64,000 bases of DNA from positions 1 through 64,000 of the forward strand of contig JBLWUQ010000006.1 in NCBI GenBank assembly GCA_048268845.1. The letters are read 5' to 3'. This DNA is from Muriiphilus sp048268845. Its GTDB lineage: Bacteria; Pseudomonadota; Alphaproteobacteria; Rhodobacterales; Rhodobacteraceae. The position numbers and the translations under genes were made by a program. Positions 17,960 to 26,775 of this stretch are shown here, one piece after another. A model generated the notes under the pieces. That model searched no databases and was not told the DNA's origin. It saw only the letters and a list, made by a program, of their open reading frames with translations. Numbering within the stretch: the first letter of the stretch is position 1; the number at the start of each line of letters is the position of its first letter.

Positions 17960-18559
17960 TCAGAGGCGCGAGGCCACGTTTTCCCAGTTCACCAGCTTGT
18001 CGAGGAAGTTGGTCAGGTAGGCCGGGCGCTTGTTGCGGAAGTCGATGTAATAGGAATGCTCCCACACGTCACACCCCAGAAGCGCGGTCTGCCCGAAGCA
18101 CAGGGGGTTCACGCCGTTCTCGGTCTTGGTGACCTTGAGCGAGCCGTCCTTGTCCTTGACCAGCCAGGCCCAGCCCGAGCCGAACTGGCCCGCACCGGCG
18201 GCGGCGAAGTCTTCCTTGAACTTGTCGACCGAGCCGAACGCCTCGACCAGCGCCTTTTCCAGCTCGCCCGGCATCTTCTTGCCGCCCGGCCCCATCATCT
18301 CCCAGAACTGGGTGTGGTTCCAATGCTGGCTGGCGTTGTTGAAAATGCCATTCTGCGCCACGGCACCCGCCTGATAGGTGCCCTTGACGATCTCTTCCAC
18401 GCTCTTGCCGGCCCATTCGGTGCCTTCGATCAGCTTGTTGCCGTTGTCGACATAGGCCTTGTGGTGCAGGTCGTGGTGATACTCGAGCGTTTCCTTGGAC
18501 ATGCCGAGAGCGGCCAGCGCATCATGGGCATATGGTAGGTCGGGAAGGCTGAAGGTCAT
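17960..18559 (-). CDS. sodB: Superoxide dismutase [Fe]
   Basis: A 199-residue Fe/Mn-family superoxide dismutase that converts superoxide to oxygen and hydrogen peroxide in the cytoplasm. Metal ligands are visible: His28 in EYHHDLHH, His82 in HWNHTQFW, Asp164 and His168 in DVWEHSYYID. The QFGSGWAWL and NPLCFGQTALLGCD segments favour the iron type, though metal preference cannot be settled from sequence. There is a good ribosome site (aggagg) just before the ATG and a terminator after the stop. It lies 119 bp downstream of soxG in the same direction, so it could be transcribed separately or by read-through. Confidence 0.96.
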   Translation of the reverse strand: MTFSLPDLPYAHDALAALGMSKETLEYHHDLHHKAYVDNGNKLIEGTEWAGKSVEEIVKGTYQAGAVAQNGIFNNASQHWNHTQFWEMMGPGGKKMPGELEKALVEAFGSVDKFKEDFAAAGAGQFGSGWAWLVKDKDGSLKVTKTENGVNPLCFGQTALLGCDVWEHSYYIDFRNKRPAYLTNFLDKLVNWENVASRL

Positions 18560-18678
18560 TGGGAAATCCTCCTGTTCTGACTGTTTCTATCAGACATAGA
18601 TGGGCTGTCGCACCGGGGATGGTCAAGGGGCCGGGGCGCAAAACCTTTTGTTTGGCGGTTTTTCGAGCGCCGCGCCGG

Positions 18679-19254
18679 TCAGGAGGTGGCGAACAGCCCG
18701 ACCTCGCCGCCGGGTCTCGCGGCATTGGCGAGCAGGTCGAAGGCATAGCGCGCAACCGAGCGGAACACGATCACCTCAAAGCTTGCCTCGTCCGGCATGT
18801 GAAACCCCGCCGCCACCTGCGCGATGCGGCTGCGGCGCATCTGTCCCGGCCCGAACGCCCCCGGCGCGACGTTGGCGGGGGTGAGCTTGGCCATGACCTC
18901 GCGCACGGCCCTGCCCTCGACGCGCAGAACTGCGCGGGCGTCCGAGACGTCGGCGACCAGCGCGTGTTCACGCGCCAACGCCTTGGCAAGACCTGCCGCC
19001 AGCCCCGGCGCGTCGCCATAGGCGCAGAACAGCAGCACCTCATCGGGCGACATCCAGGCGAGCGAAACCCCGCCTTTCGCGACGATCGCGCCCTGCCCCG
19101 GCAGCGCCATGCCCGAGGCCGCCTTGACCGCCTTGGCCAGAGCAGCCGACCCCAGATCGCCCCGCAGCGTCACCATCCCGACCGGACCCCGGTCGAAAAC
19201 GGTGCAATACCCCTCGAACCGCGCGCCCTCCAGCGCCGAAACCGCCTCAGACAT
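18679..19254 (-). CDS. soxG: Sarcosine oxidase subunit gamma
   Basis: A 191-residue protein starting MSEAVSALEGARFEGYCTVFDRG. It matches the gamma subunit of heterotetrameric sarcosine oxidase, which oxidises sarcosine to glycine, H2O2 and a one-carbon unit passed to tetrahydrofolate. SoxG resembles a folate-binding GcvT-like fragment. The ATG at 19254 overlaps the soxA stop by 8 bp, the usual coupling; the open frame extends further upstream inside soxA but without similarity. It is the last gene of the operon. Confidence 0.93.
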   Translation of the reverse strand: MSEAVSALEGARFEGYCTVFDRGPVGMVTLRGDLGSAALAKAVKAASGMALPGQGAIVAKGGVSLAWMSPDEVLLFCAYGDAPGLAAGLAKALAREHALVADVSDARAVLRVEGRAVREVMAKLTPANVAPGAFGPGQMRRSRIAQVAAGFHMPDEASFEVIVFRSVARYAFDLLANAARPGGEVGLFATS

Positions 19255-22200
19255 CCTGTTTCGCCCCCGCTTTGTCGTAAAAACACGTCTCGACGATGCG
19301 CGCGCTGATGCTGCCGACCGTCTTGTCCAGCACCGGAATATCCACCACCTCGCCCATCCGCTCCGGCCCGCGATGCACCAGCGCCAGGGCAATGCCGCGC
19401 TCCAGCGTGGGCGAATGATAGCTCGACGTCACGCGGCCCTGGGTGTTGCGCTGCCCGTTCGCATTCACCCCATCGGAAACCACATAGGCGCCATCGGGGA
19501 TGACCGACCCGTCCAGAGTCTCGAGCCCCACCAGCTTCCAGCGCTCGGGGTCGGCCATGTGCGCACGCTCCTGCGCCCGCTTGCCGAGAAAATCGTCCTT
19601 CTTCTTCGAAATCGCCCAGTTCAGCCCCAGATCCTGCGGGATGACGGTGCCGTCGGTCTCGTCCCCGATCATGATGAAGCCCTTTTCGGCCCGCAACACA
19701 TGCAGCGCCTCGGTGCCGTAGGGCATGATCCCGTGAGGCTCGCCCGCCGCGACGATCTTGTCCCAGAGCGCCCGGCCAAGGTTCGCCGGCACCGCGATTT
19801 CATAGCTGAGTTCGCCCGAGAACGAGATCCGGAACAGGCGCACCGGAATCCCGGCCAACGCACCATCGGCCCACTGCATGAACGGCAGCGCCTCCTTGGA
19901 AACGTCCATCCCGCCCAGTGCCTCGAGCACTGCCCGCGCTTTGGGCCCGGCCAGGCCGATCTGGGCATATTGCTCGGTCAGGTTGGCGGTGAACACCTTC
20001 CAGTCCCACCACTCGCATTGCAGCCAGTCCTCCATATGCGCATGGATCCGGTCGGCTCCGCCGGTGGTGGTGTGACACAGCCAGGTATCCTCATCCAGCC
20101 GGGCCACCACACCATCGTCGATGAGGAACCCGTTCTCCGAACACATCAGCCCATAGCGGCATTTGCCAACCGGCAGCGTCGACATCATGCCGGTATACAT
20201 CATGTCAAGGAATCGCCCGGCATCGGGCCCCTTGACCAGGATCTTGCCCAGCGTCGACGCGTCGAGCAGCCCGACATTCGCGCGCGCATTGACCACCTCG
20301 CGATTGACCGCCTCGCCAGGCGACTCGACCCCGCGAAGGTAGCAATAGGGCCGCCGCCAATGCCCCACCGGCTCCCAATGCGCGCCGTTCGCCTCGTGCC
20401 AGTCGTGCATCGGGCTGCGCCTGAGCGGCTGGAACAACTCGCCCCGCGCCTCGCCGGCAATCGACGCCATCGAGATCGGCGTATAGGGCGGGCGGAAGGT
20501 GGTCGTGCCGGTGGCGGGAATGTCCTGCCCCAAAGCCTGAGACAGCACGGCCAATCCGTTGATATTGGACAGCTTCCCCTGATCCGTGGCCATTCCCAGC
20601 GTGGTATAGCGCTTGGCATGCTCGACGCTCTCATAGCCCTCGCGCGCCGCCAGCTCGACGTCCGAAACCTTCACGTCGTTCTGGAAGTCGAGCCACATCT
20701 TGGCCTTCAGCTCCGGCCCGGCCTCGGCGGGCATGATCCAGACCGGCAGGATCGGCTGGACCGCCTCGGCACCCGCCTTCGGCCCGGCCGTACGCGTGGC
20801 CTTGCCGCCGACAGCCTTGGCAGCCGCCTTGCCAGCCTCATGCCCGTCCTCCAGCGCCCCGGACAGCGTCAGCGCACCCGAAGCCGCCCCTGCCGCCACC
20901 ACGAAGCCCTCGCCATCCGTCCCCGTAGGCGGGCGCGACGGGTCGGGGCGAAACAGCGCCTGGGCCTCGTCCCAGATCAGCTTGCCACCGCAATGCGACC
21001 ACAGATGCACCACCGGCGACCAGCCGCCCGACATCGCCACCGCGTCGCAGGCGATCTCCTCGACCGCAGCACCCGCCCCGGCCTGCGCCGTCACGGCGAC
21101 GCCGGTCACGACCTTGCGCCCATGCACCTTGGCGATTGCCCGCCCCTCGAGCACCCGGATGCCCGCCTCGCGCGCCTCTGTCGCAAGCGGTCCGGTCACC
21201 AGCGGGCGCGCGTCCAGCACCGCCACCACCTCGCGCCCCGCCGCCTGCATCGCCAGCGCGGTGCGATAGGCGTCGTCGTTGTTGGTCACCACCACCACCC
21301 GGCGGCCCACCGCGACACCCCAGTTGACCAGATAATCGCGCATCGCCGAGGCCAGCATCACGCCGGGTACGTCGTTTCCGGCAAAGGCCAGTGGCCGCTC
21401 GATTGCCCCGGTCGCGGTCACGATCCGCCCCGCCCGGATGCGCCACAGCCGATGCCTGGGCCGCCCGTCCGACGGCGTATGGTCGCCCACCCGCTCATAG
21501 CCGGTCAGATAGCCGTGGTCATAGACTCCCGCCGCCATCATACGGCAGCGCATGGTGACATTACCCGCCTTTTCAAGCTCTTCAACGGCGTTCCTGATCC
21601 ATTCGCCCGGCTCGACCCCGTCGATCTCGCCACCATCCACCGGCGCGCGCCCGCCCCAGTGCGGGCTCTGCTCCATCACCAGAACCCGAACGTCCGACAC
21701 CGCAGCCGCCTGCGCCGCCGCCAACCCCGCCACGCCGCCGCCAACCACCACCACATCGTAATGCGCATAGAGGTATTCATAGCGGTCCGCATCCGCCGCC
21801 TTCGGCGCGCGCCCCAGCCCCGCTGATTGCCGGATCGCAGGCTCGAACACATGTTTCCAGGCCGCGCGCGGCGCCATGAAGGTCTTGTTGTAGAACCCCG
21901 CCGGCAGGAATCGCGCCAGCGCGTTGTTCACGGCCCCGACATCGAAATCCAGCGACGGCCAGTGGTTCTGGCTCTCCGCCACCAACCCGTCAAACAACTC
22001 GGTCGTGGTCGCGCGCTGGTCCGGCTCGAACCGCCCGCCGAGGCCGAGATTGACCAGCGCATTCGGCTCCTCCGCGCCCGCCGCCACCGGGCCGCGCGGG
22101 CGATGATACTTGAAGCTGCGCCCCTGCATCACCTGCCCCGCGCCGAGCAACGCCGAGGCCAGCGTGTCGCCAGCATAGCCCCGCATGACCTTGCCGTTGA

Positions 22201-22264
22201 ACGAGAATGACAGCGGCGCGGACCTGTCGATCAGCCGCCCCCAATCCTCCAGCCGCGCACTCAT
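19247..22264 (-). CDS. soxA: Sarcosine oxidase subunit alpha
   Basis: A 1005-residue alpha subunit. The N-terminal region is a 2Fe-2S-ferredoxin-like fold as seen in this family (FNGKVMRGYAGDTLASALLGAG). A dinucleotide-binding domain follows (YDVVVVGGGVAGLAAAQAAA near residue 170), which binds NAD+ in characterised enzymes. The C-terminal half is a GcvT/aminomethyltransferase domain that binds tetrahydrofolate and carries the one-carbon transfer. Length is normal (about 1000). It follows soxD after a 94-bp gap that holds a hairpin repeat. This is amine oxidation, not the sulfur-oxidising SoxA. Confidence 0.97.
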   Translation of the reverse strand: MSARLEDWGRLIDRSAPLSFSFNGKVMRGYAGDTLASALLGAGQVMQGRSFKYHRPRGPVAAGAEEPNALVNLGLGGRFEPDQRATTTELFDGLVAESQNHWPSLDFDVGAVNNALARFLPAGFYNKTFMAPRAAWKHVFEPAIRQSAGLGRAPKAADADRYEYLYAHYDVVVVGGGVAGLAAAQAAAVSDVRVLVMEQSPHWGGRAPVDGGEIDGVEPGEWIRNAVEELEKAGNVTMRCRMMAAGVYDHGYLTGYERVGDHTPSDGRPRHRLWRIRAGRIVTATGAIERPLAFAGNDVPGVMLASAMRDYLVNWGVAVGRRVVVVTNNDDAYRTALAMQAAGREVVAVLDARPLVTGPLATEAREAGIRVLEGRAIAKVHGRKVVTGVAVTAQAGAGAAVEEIACDAVAMSGGWSPVVHLWSHCGGKLIWDEAQALFRPDPSRPPTGTDGEGFVVAAGAASGALTLSGALEDGHEAGKAAAKAVGGKATRTAGPKAGAEAVQPILPVWIMPAEAGPELKAKMWLDFQNDVKVSDVELAAREGYESVEHAKRYTTLGMATDQGKLSNINGLAVLSQALGQDIPATGTTTFRPPYTPISMASIAGEARGELFQPLRRSPMHDWHEANGAHWEPVGHWRRPYCYLRGVESPGEAVNREVVNARANVGLLDASTLGKILVKGPDAGRFLDMMYTGMMSTLPVGKCRYGLMCSENGFLIDDGVVARLDEDTWLCHTTTGGADRIHAHMEDWLQCEWWDWKVFTANLTEQYAQIGLAGPKARAVLEALGGMDVSKEALPFMQWADGALAGIPVRLFRISFSGELSYEIAVPANLGRALWDKIVAAGEPHGIMPYGTEALHVLRAEKGFIMIGDETDGTVIPQDLGLNWAISKKKDDFLGKRAQERAHMADPERWKLVGLETLDGSVIPDGAYVVSDGVNANGQRNTQGRVTSSYHSPTLERGIALALVHRGPERMGEVVDIPVLDKTVGSISARIVETCFYDKAGAKQDV

Positions 22265-22288
22265 CGCCCTGCCTCTTCTTTCTGGTCG

Positions 22289-22346
22289 AAATACCTCGGG
22301 GAGCGCGAGGGGCAGCGCCCCTCGCCCCGGTCGGATTGCGTCAGCA
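22289..22346 (+). repeat. Intergenic hairpin repeat, copy A (between soxD and soxA)
   Basis: The element has AAATACCTCGGG at one end (22289-22300) and TGCGTCAGCA at the other (22337-22346), with a perfect 9-bp hairpin between: GCGAGGGGC (22305-22313), loop AGC, GCCCCTCGC (22317-22325). A second copy lies at 41945-42006 with the same ends and loop but a different paired stem. In the sox mRNA the hairpin sits between the soxD stop and the soxA start. Confidence 0.75.
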
Positions 22347-22358
22347 ATTCGAATGCGC

Positions 22359-22682
22359 TCATGGCCAACCTTTCCAGTCCGGACGCTTCTTGGCGATCTT
22401 CGCCATCAACGCCTTCGGAGGCTCCGCGCCCTGCGCCGGATAGGTGCCGAACACCTCGAGCGTCACCGTATCGCGCGCCGCCAGAAACCACTTGCCGCAG
22501 CCCATCGCATGCCGCCAACGCTCGAAATGAACCCCCTTGGGGTTCTTGCGGGCAAACATGTATCCCTCGAACTCCGCATCCGACGCCCCTGGCCCATGAC
22601 GTTTCAGATGCGCCTCGCCACCGGGGGTAAGCTCGGTCTCGTCGGCGGCGATGCCGCAGTAGGGGCAGGACATCAACAGCAT
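22359..22682 (-). CDS. soxD: Sarcosine oxidase subunit delta
   Basis: A 107-residue zinc-binding small subunit of heterotetrameric sarcosine oxidase. It has MSCPYCGIAADETELTPGGE at the N-terminus, the central GVHFERWRHAMGCGKWF and the terminal EVFGTYPAQ typical of SoxD. The cysteines of CPYC and MGC, with nearby histidines, are consistent with the structural zinc site. The ATG at 22682 has GGGAG seven bases upstream and gives the MLxxxCPxCG start usual for the family. Confidence 0.95.
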   Translation of the reverse strand: MLLMSCPYCGIAADETELTPGGEAHLKRHGPGASDAEFEGYMFARKNPKGVHFERWRHAMGCGKWFLAARDTVTLEVFGTYPAQGAEPPKALMAKIAKKRPDWKGWP

Positions 22683-22838
22683 GGCATGGCTCCCAGAAGT
22701 CCACGGCCCGGGTGCCAGGAACGATCAAATGCGGCTGTCGGTGGTGTCAGGGAGTAGGTAGACAGCCTGACACACACCTTCGCCTCACGGCGCGGCGCGA
22801 CCGAATCGCGCGCGCCCGCAATCAGTTTGAAAGTCGTC

Positions 22839-23000
22839 TTATTCGGTCGCGGTTGCCGCCGGAGCCGGTGTTTCCGCTGCCGGAGCCGTTGTTTCTGCCG
22901 CGGGAACCGGTGCCGGGGTTGAATTGTCGCGCAAGTAGTACCAGCCACCGACGGCGACGACGATGACAACGATAAGAATGATCCAGTTTCGCTGAGACAC
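22839..23000 (-). CDS. Small membrane-anchored Ala/Pro/Glu/Thr-rich protein, 53 residues
   Basis: A short gene starting at a GTG (23000) with a perfect AGGAGG seven bases upstream and ending TAA at 22839. The product begins MSQRNWIILIVVIVVAVGGW, one transmembrane helix, followed by YYLRDN and a hydrophilic tail rich in Ala, Pro, Glu and Thr (PAAETTAP, PAAETPAP repeats). I do not recognise a family. It sits between soxB and soxD in the same direction, with about 140-160 bp on either side. The strong ribosome site and protein-like composition make it likely real. The tail looks like a periplasmic linker. A role in sarcosine metabolism is only a guess from position. Confidence 0.7.
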   Translation of the reverse strand: MSQRNWIILIVVIVVAVGGWYYLRDNSTPAPVPAAETTAPAAETPAPAATATE

Positions 23001-23139
23001 GGTCCAACCTCCTGGTTAACGTTTTGATAACGCACCTGATAGGTGAGCCGTTCCGACAGGCATGTCAATACGGATGATGAAGCACGGGCAAGGGCTTGCG
23101 CCTCACCGCCGGCGATCCGCACCTGAGTCGCATCATTTC

Positions 23140-24387
23140 TCAATGCGCCACCCCCGCCGCCACGCTCTCGTCGATGAAACGGCCCTCGCGGAACCGCTCC
23201 ATCCCGAACGCCGCCACCAGGGGTCCCGGCGCGTCCTTGGCGACGAGTTCGGCCATCGCCCAGCCGGAGCCTGGGATCGACTTGAACCCACCGGTGCCCC
23301 AGCCGCAGTTGACATAGACCCCCCCCACCGGCGTTTTCGACAGGATCGGCGAACGGTCCCCGGTCATGTCGACGATACCGCCCCATTGCCGCAGCATCTT
23401 GAGGCGCGAGATCATCGGGAAGGTCTCGATCAGTGCGCGCACGGTTTCCTCGATATGATGGAACGAACCGCGCTGGGTGTAGTTGTTGAACCCGTCGGTG
23501 CCGCCGCCGATCACCATTTCGCCCTTGTCGGACTGGCTCATGTAGCCGTGCACGGTGTTGGCCATCACCACCACGTCCATGCAGGGCTTGATCGGCTCCG
23601 AGACCAGCGCCTGCAGCGCGATGCTTTCGATCGGGAGCCGGAACCCGGCCATTTCCGCCAGTTCCGAGGAATGTCCGGCCACCACCAGCGCCAGCTTGCC
23701 GCACTCGATCCGCCCTTTCGAGGTGTTGACGGCGCGCACTTTGCCGGCCTCGGTCTCGATCCCGGTCACGGCGCAGTTCTGGATGATGTCCATGCCCATG
23801 CCCGAACAGGCCCGCGCATAGCCCCAGGCCACCGTGTCATGGCGCGCCGTGCCGCCGCGCGCCTGATAGAGCCCGCCCAGCACCGGATAACGCGGGCCGT
23901 CGATGTTGATGATCGGCACCAGTTCCTTGACCCGCTCGGGCCCGATGAACTCGGTCGCCACCCCTTGCAGCGCATTGGCGTGCGCCGTGCGCTGATAGCC
24001 ACGCACCTCGTGATGCGTCTGCGCCAGCATGATCAACCCGCGCGGGCTGAACATCACGTTCATGTTGAGATCCTGGCTCAGCGTCTCGTAGAGGCTTCGC
24101 GCCTTTTCGTAGATCGCCGCCGAGGGGTCTTGCAGGTAGTTCGAGCGGATGATGGTGGTGTTGCGCCCGGTGTTGCCGCCGCCAAGCCAGCCCTTTTCCA
24201 GCACCGCGACATTGGTGATGCCGTGGTTCTTGCCCAGGTAATAGGCCGTCGCCAGCCCGTGCCCGCCAGCCCCGACCACGATGGCGTCATAGCGCTTTTT
24301 CGGCTCGGGCGAGGCCCAGGCGCGGCCCCAGCCGGCGTGGTGACGCAGCGCCTCGCGGGCGATGGCAAAGGCTGAATATCGACGCAT
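23140..24387 (-). CDS. soxB: Sarcosine oxidase subunit beta
   Basis: A 415-residue FAD-dependent amine oxidase subunit of the DAO family. The dinucleotide-binding motif is YDAIVVGAGGHGLATAYYLG (about 33-52), and GNTGRNTTIIRSNY (about 71-84) matches the FMN/FAD region of heterotetrameric sarcosine oxidases. The terminal section contains YVNCGWGTGGFKSIPGSG near the active site. The beta subunit holds the covalent FMN and non-covalent FAD where sarcosine is oxidised and H2O2 is formed. It is the first gene of the sox cluster (B, then a small ORF, D, A, G) and has an upstream GC-rich intergenic region shared with ccmI. Confidence 0.96.
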   Translation of the reverse strand: MRRYSAFAIAREALRHHAGWGRAWASPEPKKRYDAIVVGAGGHGLATAYYLGKNHGITNVAVLEKGWLGGGNTGRNTTIIRSNYLQDPSAAIYEKARSLYETLSQDLNMNVMFSPRGLIMLAQTHHEVRGYQRTAHANALQGVATEFIGPERVKELVPIINIDGPRYPVLGGLYQARGGTARHDTVAWGYARACSGMGMDIIQNCAVTGIETEAGKVRAVNTSKGRIECGKLALVVAGHSSELAEMAGFRLPIESIALQALVSEPIKPCMDVVVMANTVHGYMSQSDKGEMVIGGGTDGFNNYTQRGSFHHIEETVRALIETFPMISRLKMLRQWGGIVDMTGDRSPILSKTPVGGVYVNCGWGTGGFKSIPGSGWAMAELVAKDAPGPLVAAFGMERFREGRFIDESVAAGVAH

Positions 24388-24602
24388 GGCGCACTCCTTC
24401 GGGCGGGCGCAAGCATCGCGCCCGGCCCTTCATAGCGCCTAAGCCGGATTCGCCAAAGAAGACAACGGCGATCGGCGACGAAAATGCGACATGGCGCGGG
24501 TTCGGCAGGCCCTGCCGTGCCGCCGTGACGCATGTGAACGGCAGGGGGTTTTGAACCGCGTCCGGAACATATAGATGGGGGTCAAAGTGAACGGAGGAAC
24601 CT

Positions 24603-26066
24603 ATGGGGTTCTGGATACTGGCGCTCGCCGCCGCCCTCGTCGCCGTCGCCGTGATCGGCTACGCCTTGATCGCCAAGCGCGGCTCCGGCATGGCCGAGAC
24701 CGCGATCTATGACATGCGGGTCTACCGCGACCAGCTGAAAGAGCTCGACCGCGACGTCGCACGCGGCGTGGTCGCTCCGGCCGAGGCCGAACGCGCCCGC
24801 ATCGAGATCTCGCGCCGTCTGCTCGAGGCGGATCGCGCGCTTCTCGAGGGCGAAGCCAACGACGCCGCCCCGAAGGCCGCGACCTACGGCGCCATCGTCG
24901 TGACCGTGGCATTGCTGGTCGGCGGTGGCGGCTGGCTCTACTATGACCTTGGCGCGCCGGGCTATTGGGACATGCCGCTCAAGGGCCGCATCGCCGCCGC
25001 GTCCGAAGCGCTCGAGACCCGCAAGAGCCAGGCCGAGGCCGAAGCCGAGATCCCCGCCTGGGACGGCCCGCCAGCCGAAGCGCCGGCGGATTACGTCGAA
25101 CTGGTCGAGAAACTCCGCGCGGCAACGGCCAGCCGCCCCGACGACCTGCAGGGTCAGAGCCTTCTGGCCACCCACGAGACCGCGCTGGGCAACTACCGCG
25201 GCGCCCATGCCGCCCAGGCGCGGGTGATCGCGCTGAAGGGTGACGCGGCAACCGCCGAGGATTACGCGCAATACGCCGACCTGCTGATCATGGCGGCACA
25301 GGGCTATGTCTCATCGGACGCCGAACAGGCTTTGACCACGTCGATGCAGCTTGACCCGCGCAACCCGGTGGCGCGCTATTACACCGGGTTGCTGTATGCC
25401 CAGACCGGCCGGCCTGATCTTGCCTTCCGGATGTGGCGCGATCTGCTGGAAAGCTCGGACCCATCCGATGCCTGGGTCGCGCCGATCCGGGGCCAGATCA
25501 TGCAGCTCGCCGACATGGCCGGGGTCAACTACACCCTGCCCGCGGCGGACGGCGGGCCAAGCGCCGAGGACATGGAGGCCGCCGCCAACATGACCCCCGA
25601 GGAACGCGCCGAGATGATCGGCGCGATGGTCGACGGGCTGATGCAGCGGCTGGCGACCGAGGGCGGTTCCGCCGAGGACTGGGCCAGGCTGATCCGCGCA
25701 TTGGGCGTGCAGGGCGATCTCGACCGGGCGCAGGCGATCCTTGCCGAGGCAGAGGCCGTGTTCGAGGCCTATCCCGAGGATCTGGCGCTGGTCACCGCCG
25801 CCGCCGCCGAGGCGGGGCTGACAGAAACTCCTGACGACGCCCGCAACGCGGCGCTCGACGGCATCGCGACGCGGCTGGCGGACGAGCTGGCGACCGATGG
25901 CGGTCCGCCCGAGAAATGGGTGGACCTGATCGACACGCTGGCGGCAATGGACGAGCCCGAGCGCGCCGCCTCGACCTGGCGCGAGGCGCAGAAGGCGTTT
26001 GCCGAAGACGCCGAAGCGCTCGAGATCGTGCGCAAGGCGGCCATTGCTGCCGGGGTGGCGGAGTGA
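24603..26066 (+). CDS. ccmI: c-type cytochrome biogenesis protein CcmI
   Basis: A 487-residue membrane protein of the CcmI/CycH family, which holds apocytochrome c and presents it to the haem lyase complex (CcmF/H). Two N-terminal transmembrane helices (about 1-20 and 95-118) flank a cytoplasmic loop with YDMRVYRDQLKELDRDVARG, the typical CcmI leucine-zipper-like region. A periplasmic TPR domain follows (ALTTSMQLDPRNPVARYYTG). The ATG is preceded by CGGAGG. The stop overlaps the GTG of ruvX (GTGA). No other ccm gene is nearby, which is usual in Rhodobacteraceae. Confidence 0.93.
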   Translation: MGFWILALAAALVAVAVIGYALIAKRGSGMAETAIYDMRVYRDQLKELDRDVARGVVAPAEAERARIEISRRLLEADRALLEGEANDAAPKAATYGAIVVTVALLVGGGGWLYYDLGAPGYWDMPLKGRIAAASEALETRKSQAEAEAEIPAWDGPPAEAPADYVELVEKLRAATASRPDDLQGQSLLATHETALGNYRGAHAAQARVIALKGDAATAEDYAQYADLLIMAAQGYVSSDAEQALTTSMQLDPRNPVARYYTGLLYAQTGRPDLAFRMWRDLLESSDPSDAWVAPIRGQIMQLADMAGVNYTLPAADGGPSAEDMEAAANMTPEERAEMIGAMVDGLMQRLATEGGSAEDWARLIRALGVQGDLDRAQAILAEAEAVFEAYPEDLALVTAAAAEAGLTETPDDARNAALDGIATRLADELATDGGPPEKWVDLIDTLAAMDEPERAASTWREAQKAFAEDAEALEIVRKAAIAAGVAE

Positions 26067-26527
26067 TCCACGACGAGATCGAGGATTTCGCCGCCGCACT
26101 TGCGCCGGCAACGGCGCTGGCCGGGCTCGATTTTGGCGACAAGACCATCGGCGTCGCGGTGTCCGACGGGATGCGTCAGGTGGCCTCTCCGCTCGAGACA
26201 ATCCGGCGCAAGAAGTTCACCCAGGACGCCGAGGCACTGCTGGCGATCCTCACCGCGCGCGCGATCGGCGGCATCGTGATCGGCCTGCCGCGCAACATGG
26301 ATGGCAGCGAAGGCCCGCGCTGCCAGTCGACCCGCGCCTTTGCCCGCAACCTCGCGCGGCTGACCGACCTGCCGATCGGGTTCTGGGACGAACGCCTGTC
26401 GACCGTCGCCGCCGAACGCGCGCTGATTGAGGCCGACACCTCGCGCAAGCGACGCGCCGAGGTGATCGACCACGTCGCCGCAGGCTTCATCCTGCAAGGC
26501 GCGCTGGACCGGTTGAGGCATCTGTGA
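26063..26527 (+). CDS. ruvX: Putative Holliday junction resolvase / pre-16S rRNA nuclease (RuvX/YqgF)
   Basis: A 154-residue RNase H-fold protein of the YqgF family. Visible motifs are the catalytic region GLDFGDKTIGVAVSDG (about 20-35), GLPRNMDGSEG, FWDERLSTVAA and the terminal DHVAAGFILQ with its conserved Asp. In E. coli the protein matures the 16S rRNA 5' end; a resolvase role has been proposed in other bacteria. The GTG at 26063 overlaps the ccmI stop (GTGA); the frame is open further upstream inside ccmI but the family starts here. Its own stop overlaps the next gene in the same way. Confidence 0.93.
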   Translation: MIHDEIEDFAAALAPATALAGLDFGDKTIGVAVSDGMRQVASPLETIRRKKFTQDAEALLAILTARAIGGIVIGLPRNMDGSEGPRCQSTRAFARNLARLTDLPIGFWDERLSTVAAERALIEADTSRKRRAEVIDHVAAGFILQGALDRLRHL

Positions 26528-26754
26528 GCGGCGAGATCTGGAACCGCGACGAGGTCGAAAGCCCCTGCGTCAAGGTCTGCGTGATCGAACCCGCGTCAAA
26601 GCTCTGCGTCGGCTGCTACCGCACGGCGGGCGAGATCGCGGCCTGGTCGGGGCTGGCCCCCGCCGAACGGCGCGCGATCATGGCCGCCCTGCCCGCCCGC
26701 GCGCCGCTGCTGACACGGCGCCGGGGCGGTCGCAGGGCGCGGGTTCAGGACTGA
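26524..26754 (+). CDS. DUF1289-domain small cysteine-rich protein
   Basis: A 76-residue protein starting at a GTG that overlaps the ruvX stop (GTGA). It carries the DUF1289 pattern SPCVKVCVIEPASKLCVGCY followed by TAGEIAAWSGLAPAERRAIM. The four cysteines suggest zinc or Fe-S binding, but no function is established. The C-terminus is arginine-rich. It closes the ccmI-ruvX operon and converges on dctD with about 20 bp between. Confidence 0.88.
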   Translation: MSGEIWNRDEVESPCVKVCVIEPASKLCVGCYRTAGEIAAWSGLAPAERRAIMAALPARAPLLTRRRGGRRARVQD

Positions 26755-26775
26755 GACCGACGGAGCGAACCGGCG

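Noticed and set aside
19109..21826. Long open frame on the plus strand opposite soxA (about 905 codons)
   Set aside because: It is the antisense of a GC-rich, strongly recognised gene, is rich in Arg, His and Pro, and matches no family; such shadows are common at this base composition.
18679..24387. Sulfur-oxidation sox genes
   Set aside because: The proteins have sarcosine oxidase domains (FAD oxidase, GcvT, zinc-binding delta); the shared names are coincidental.
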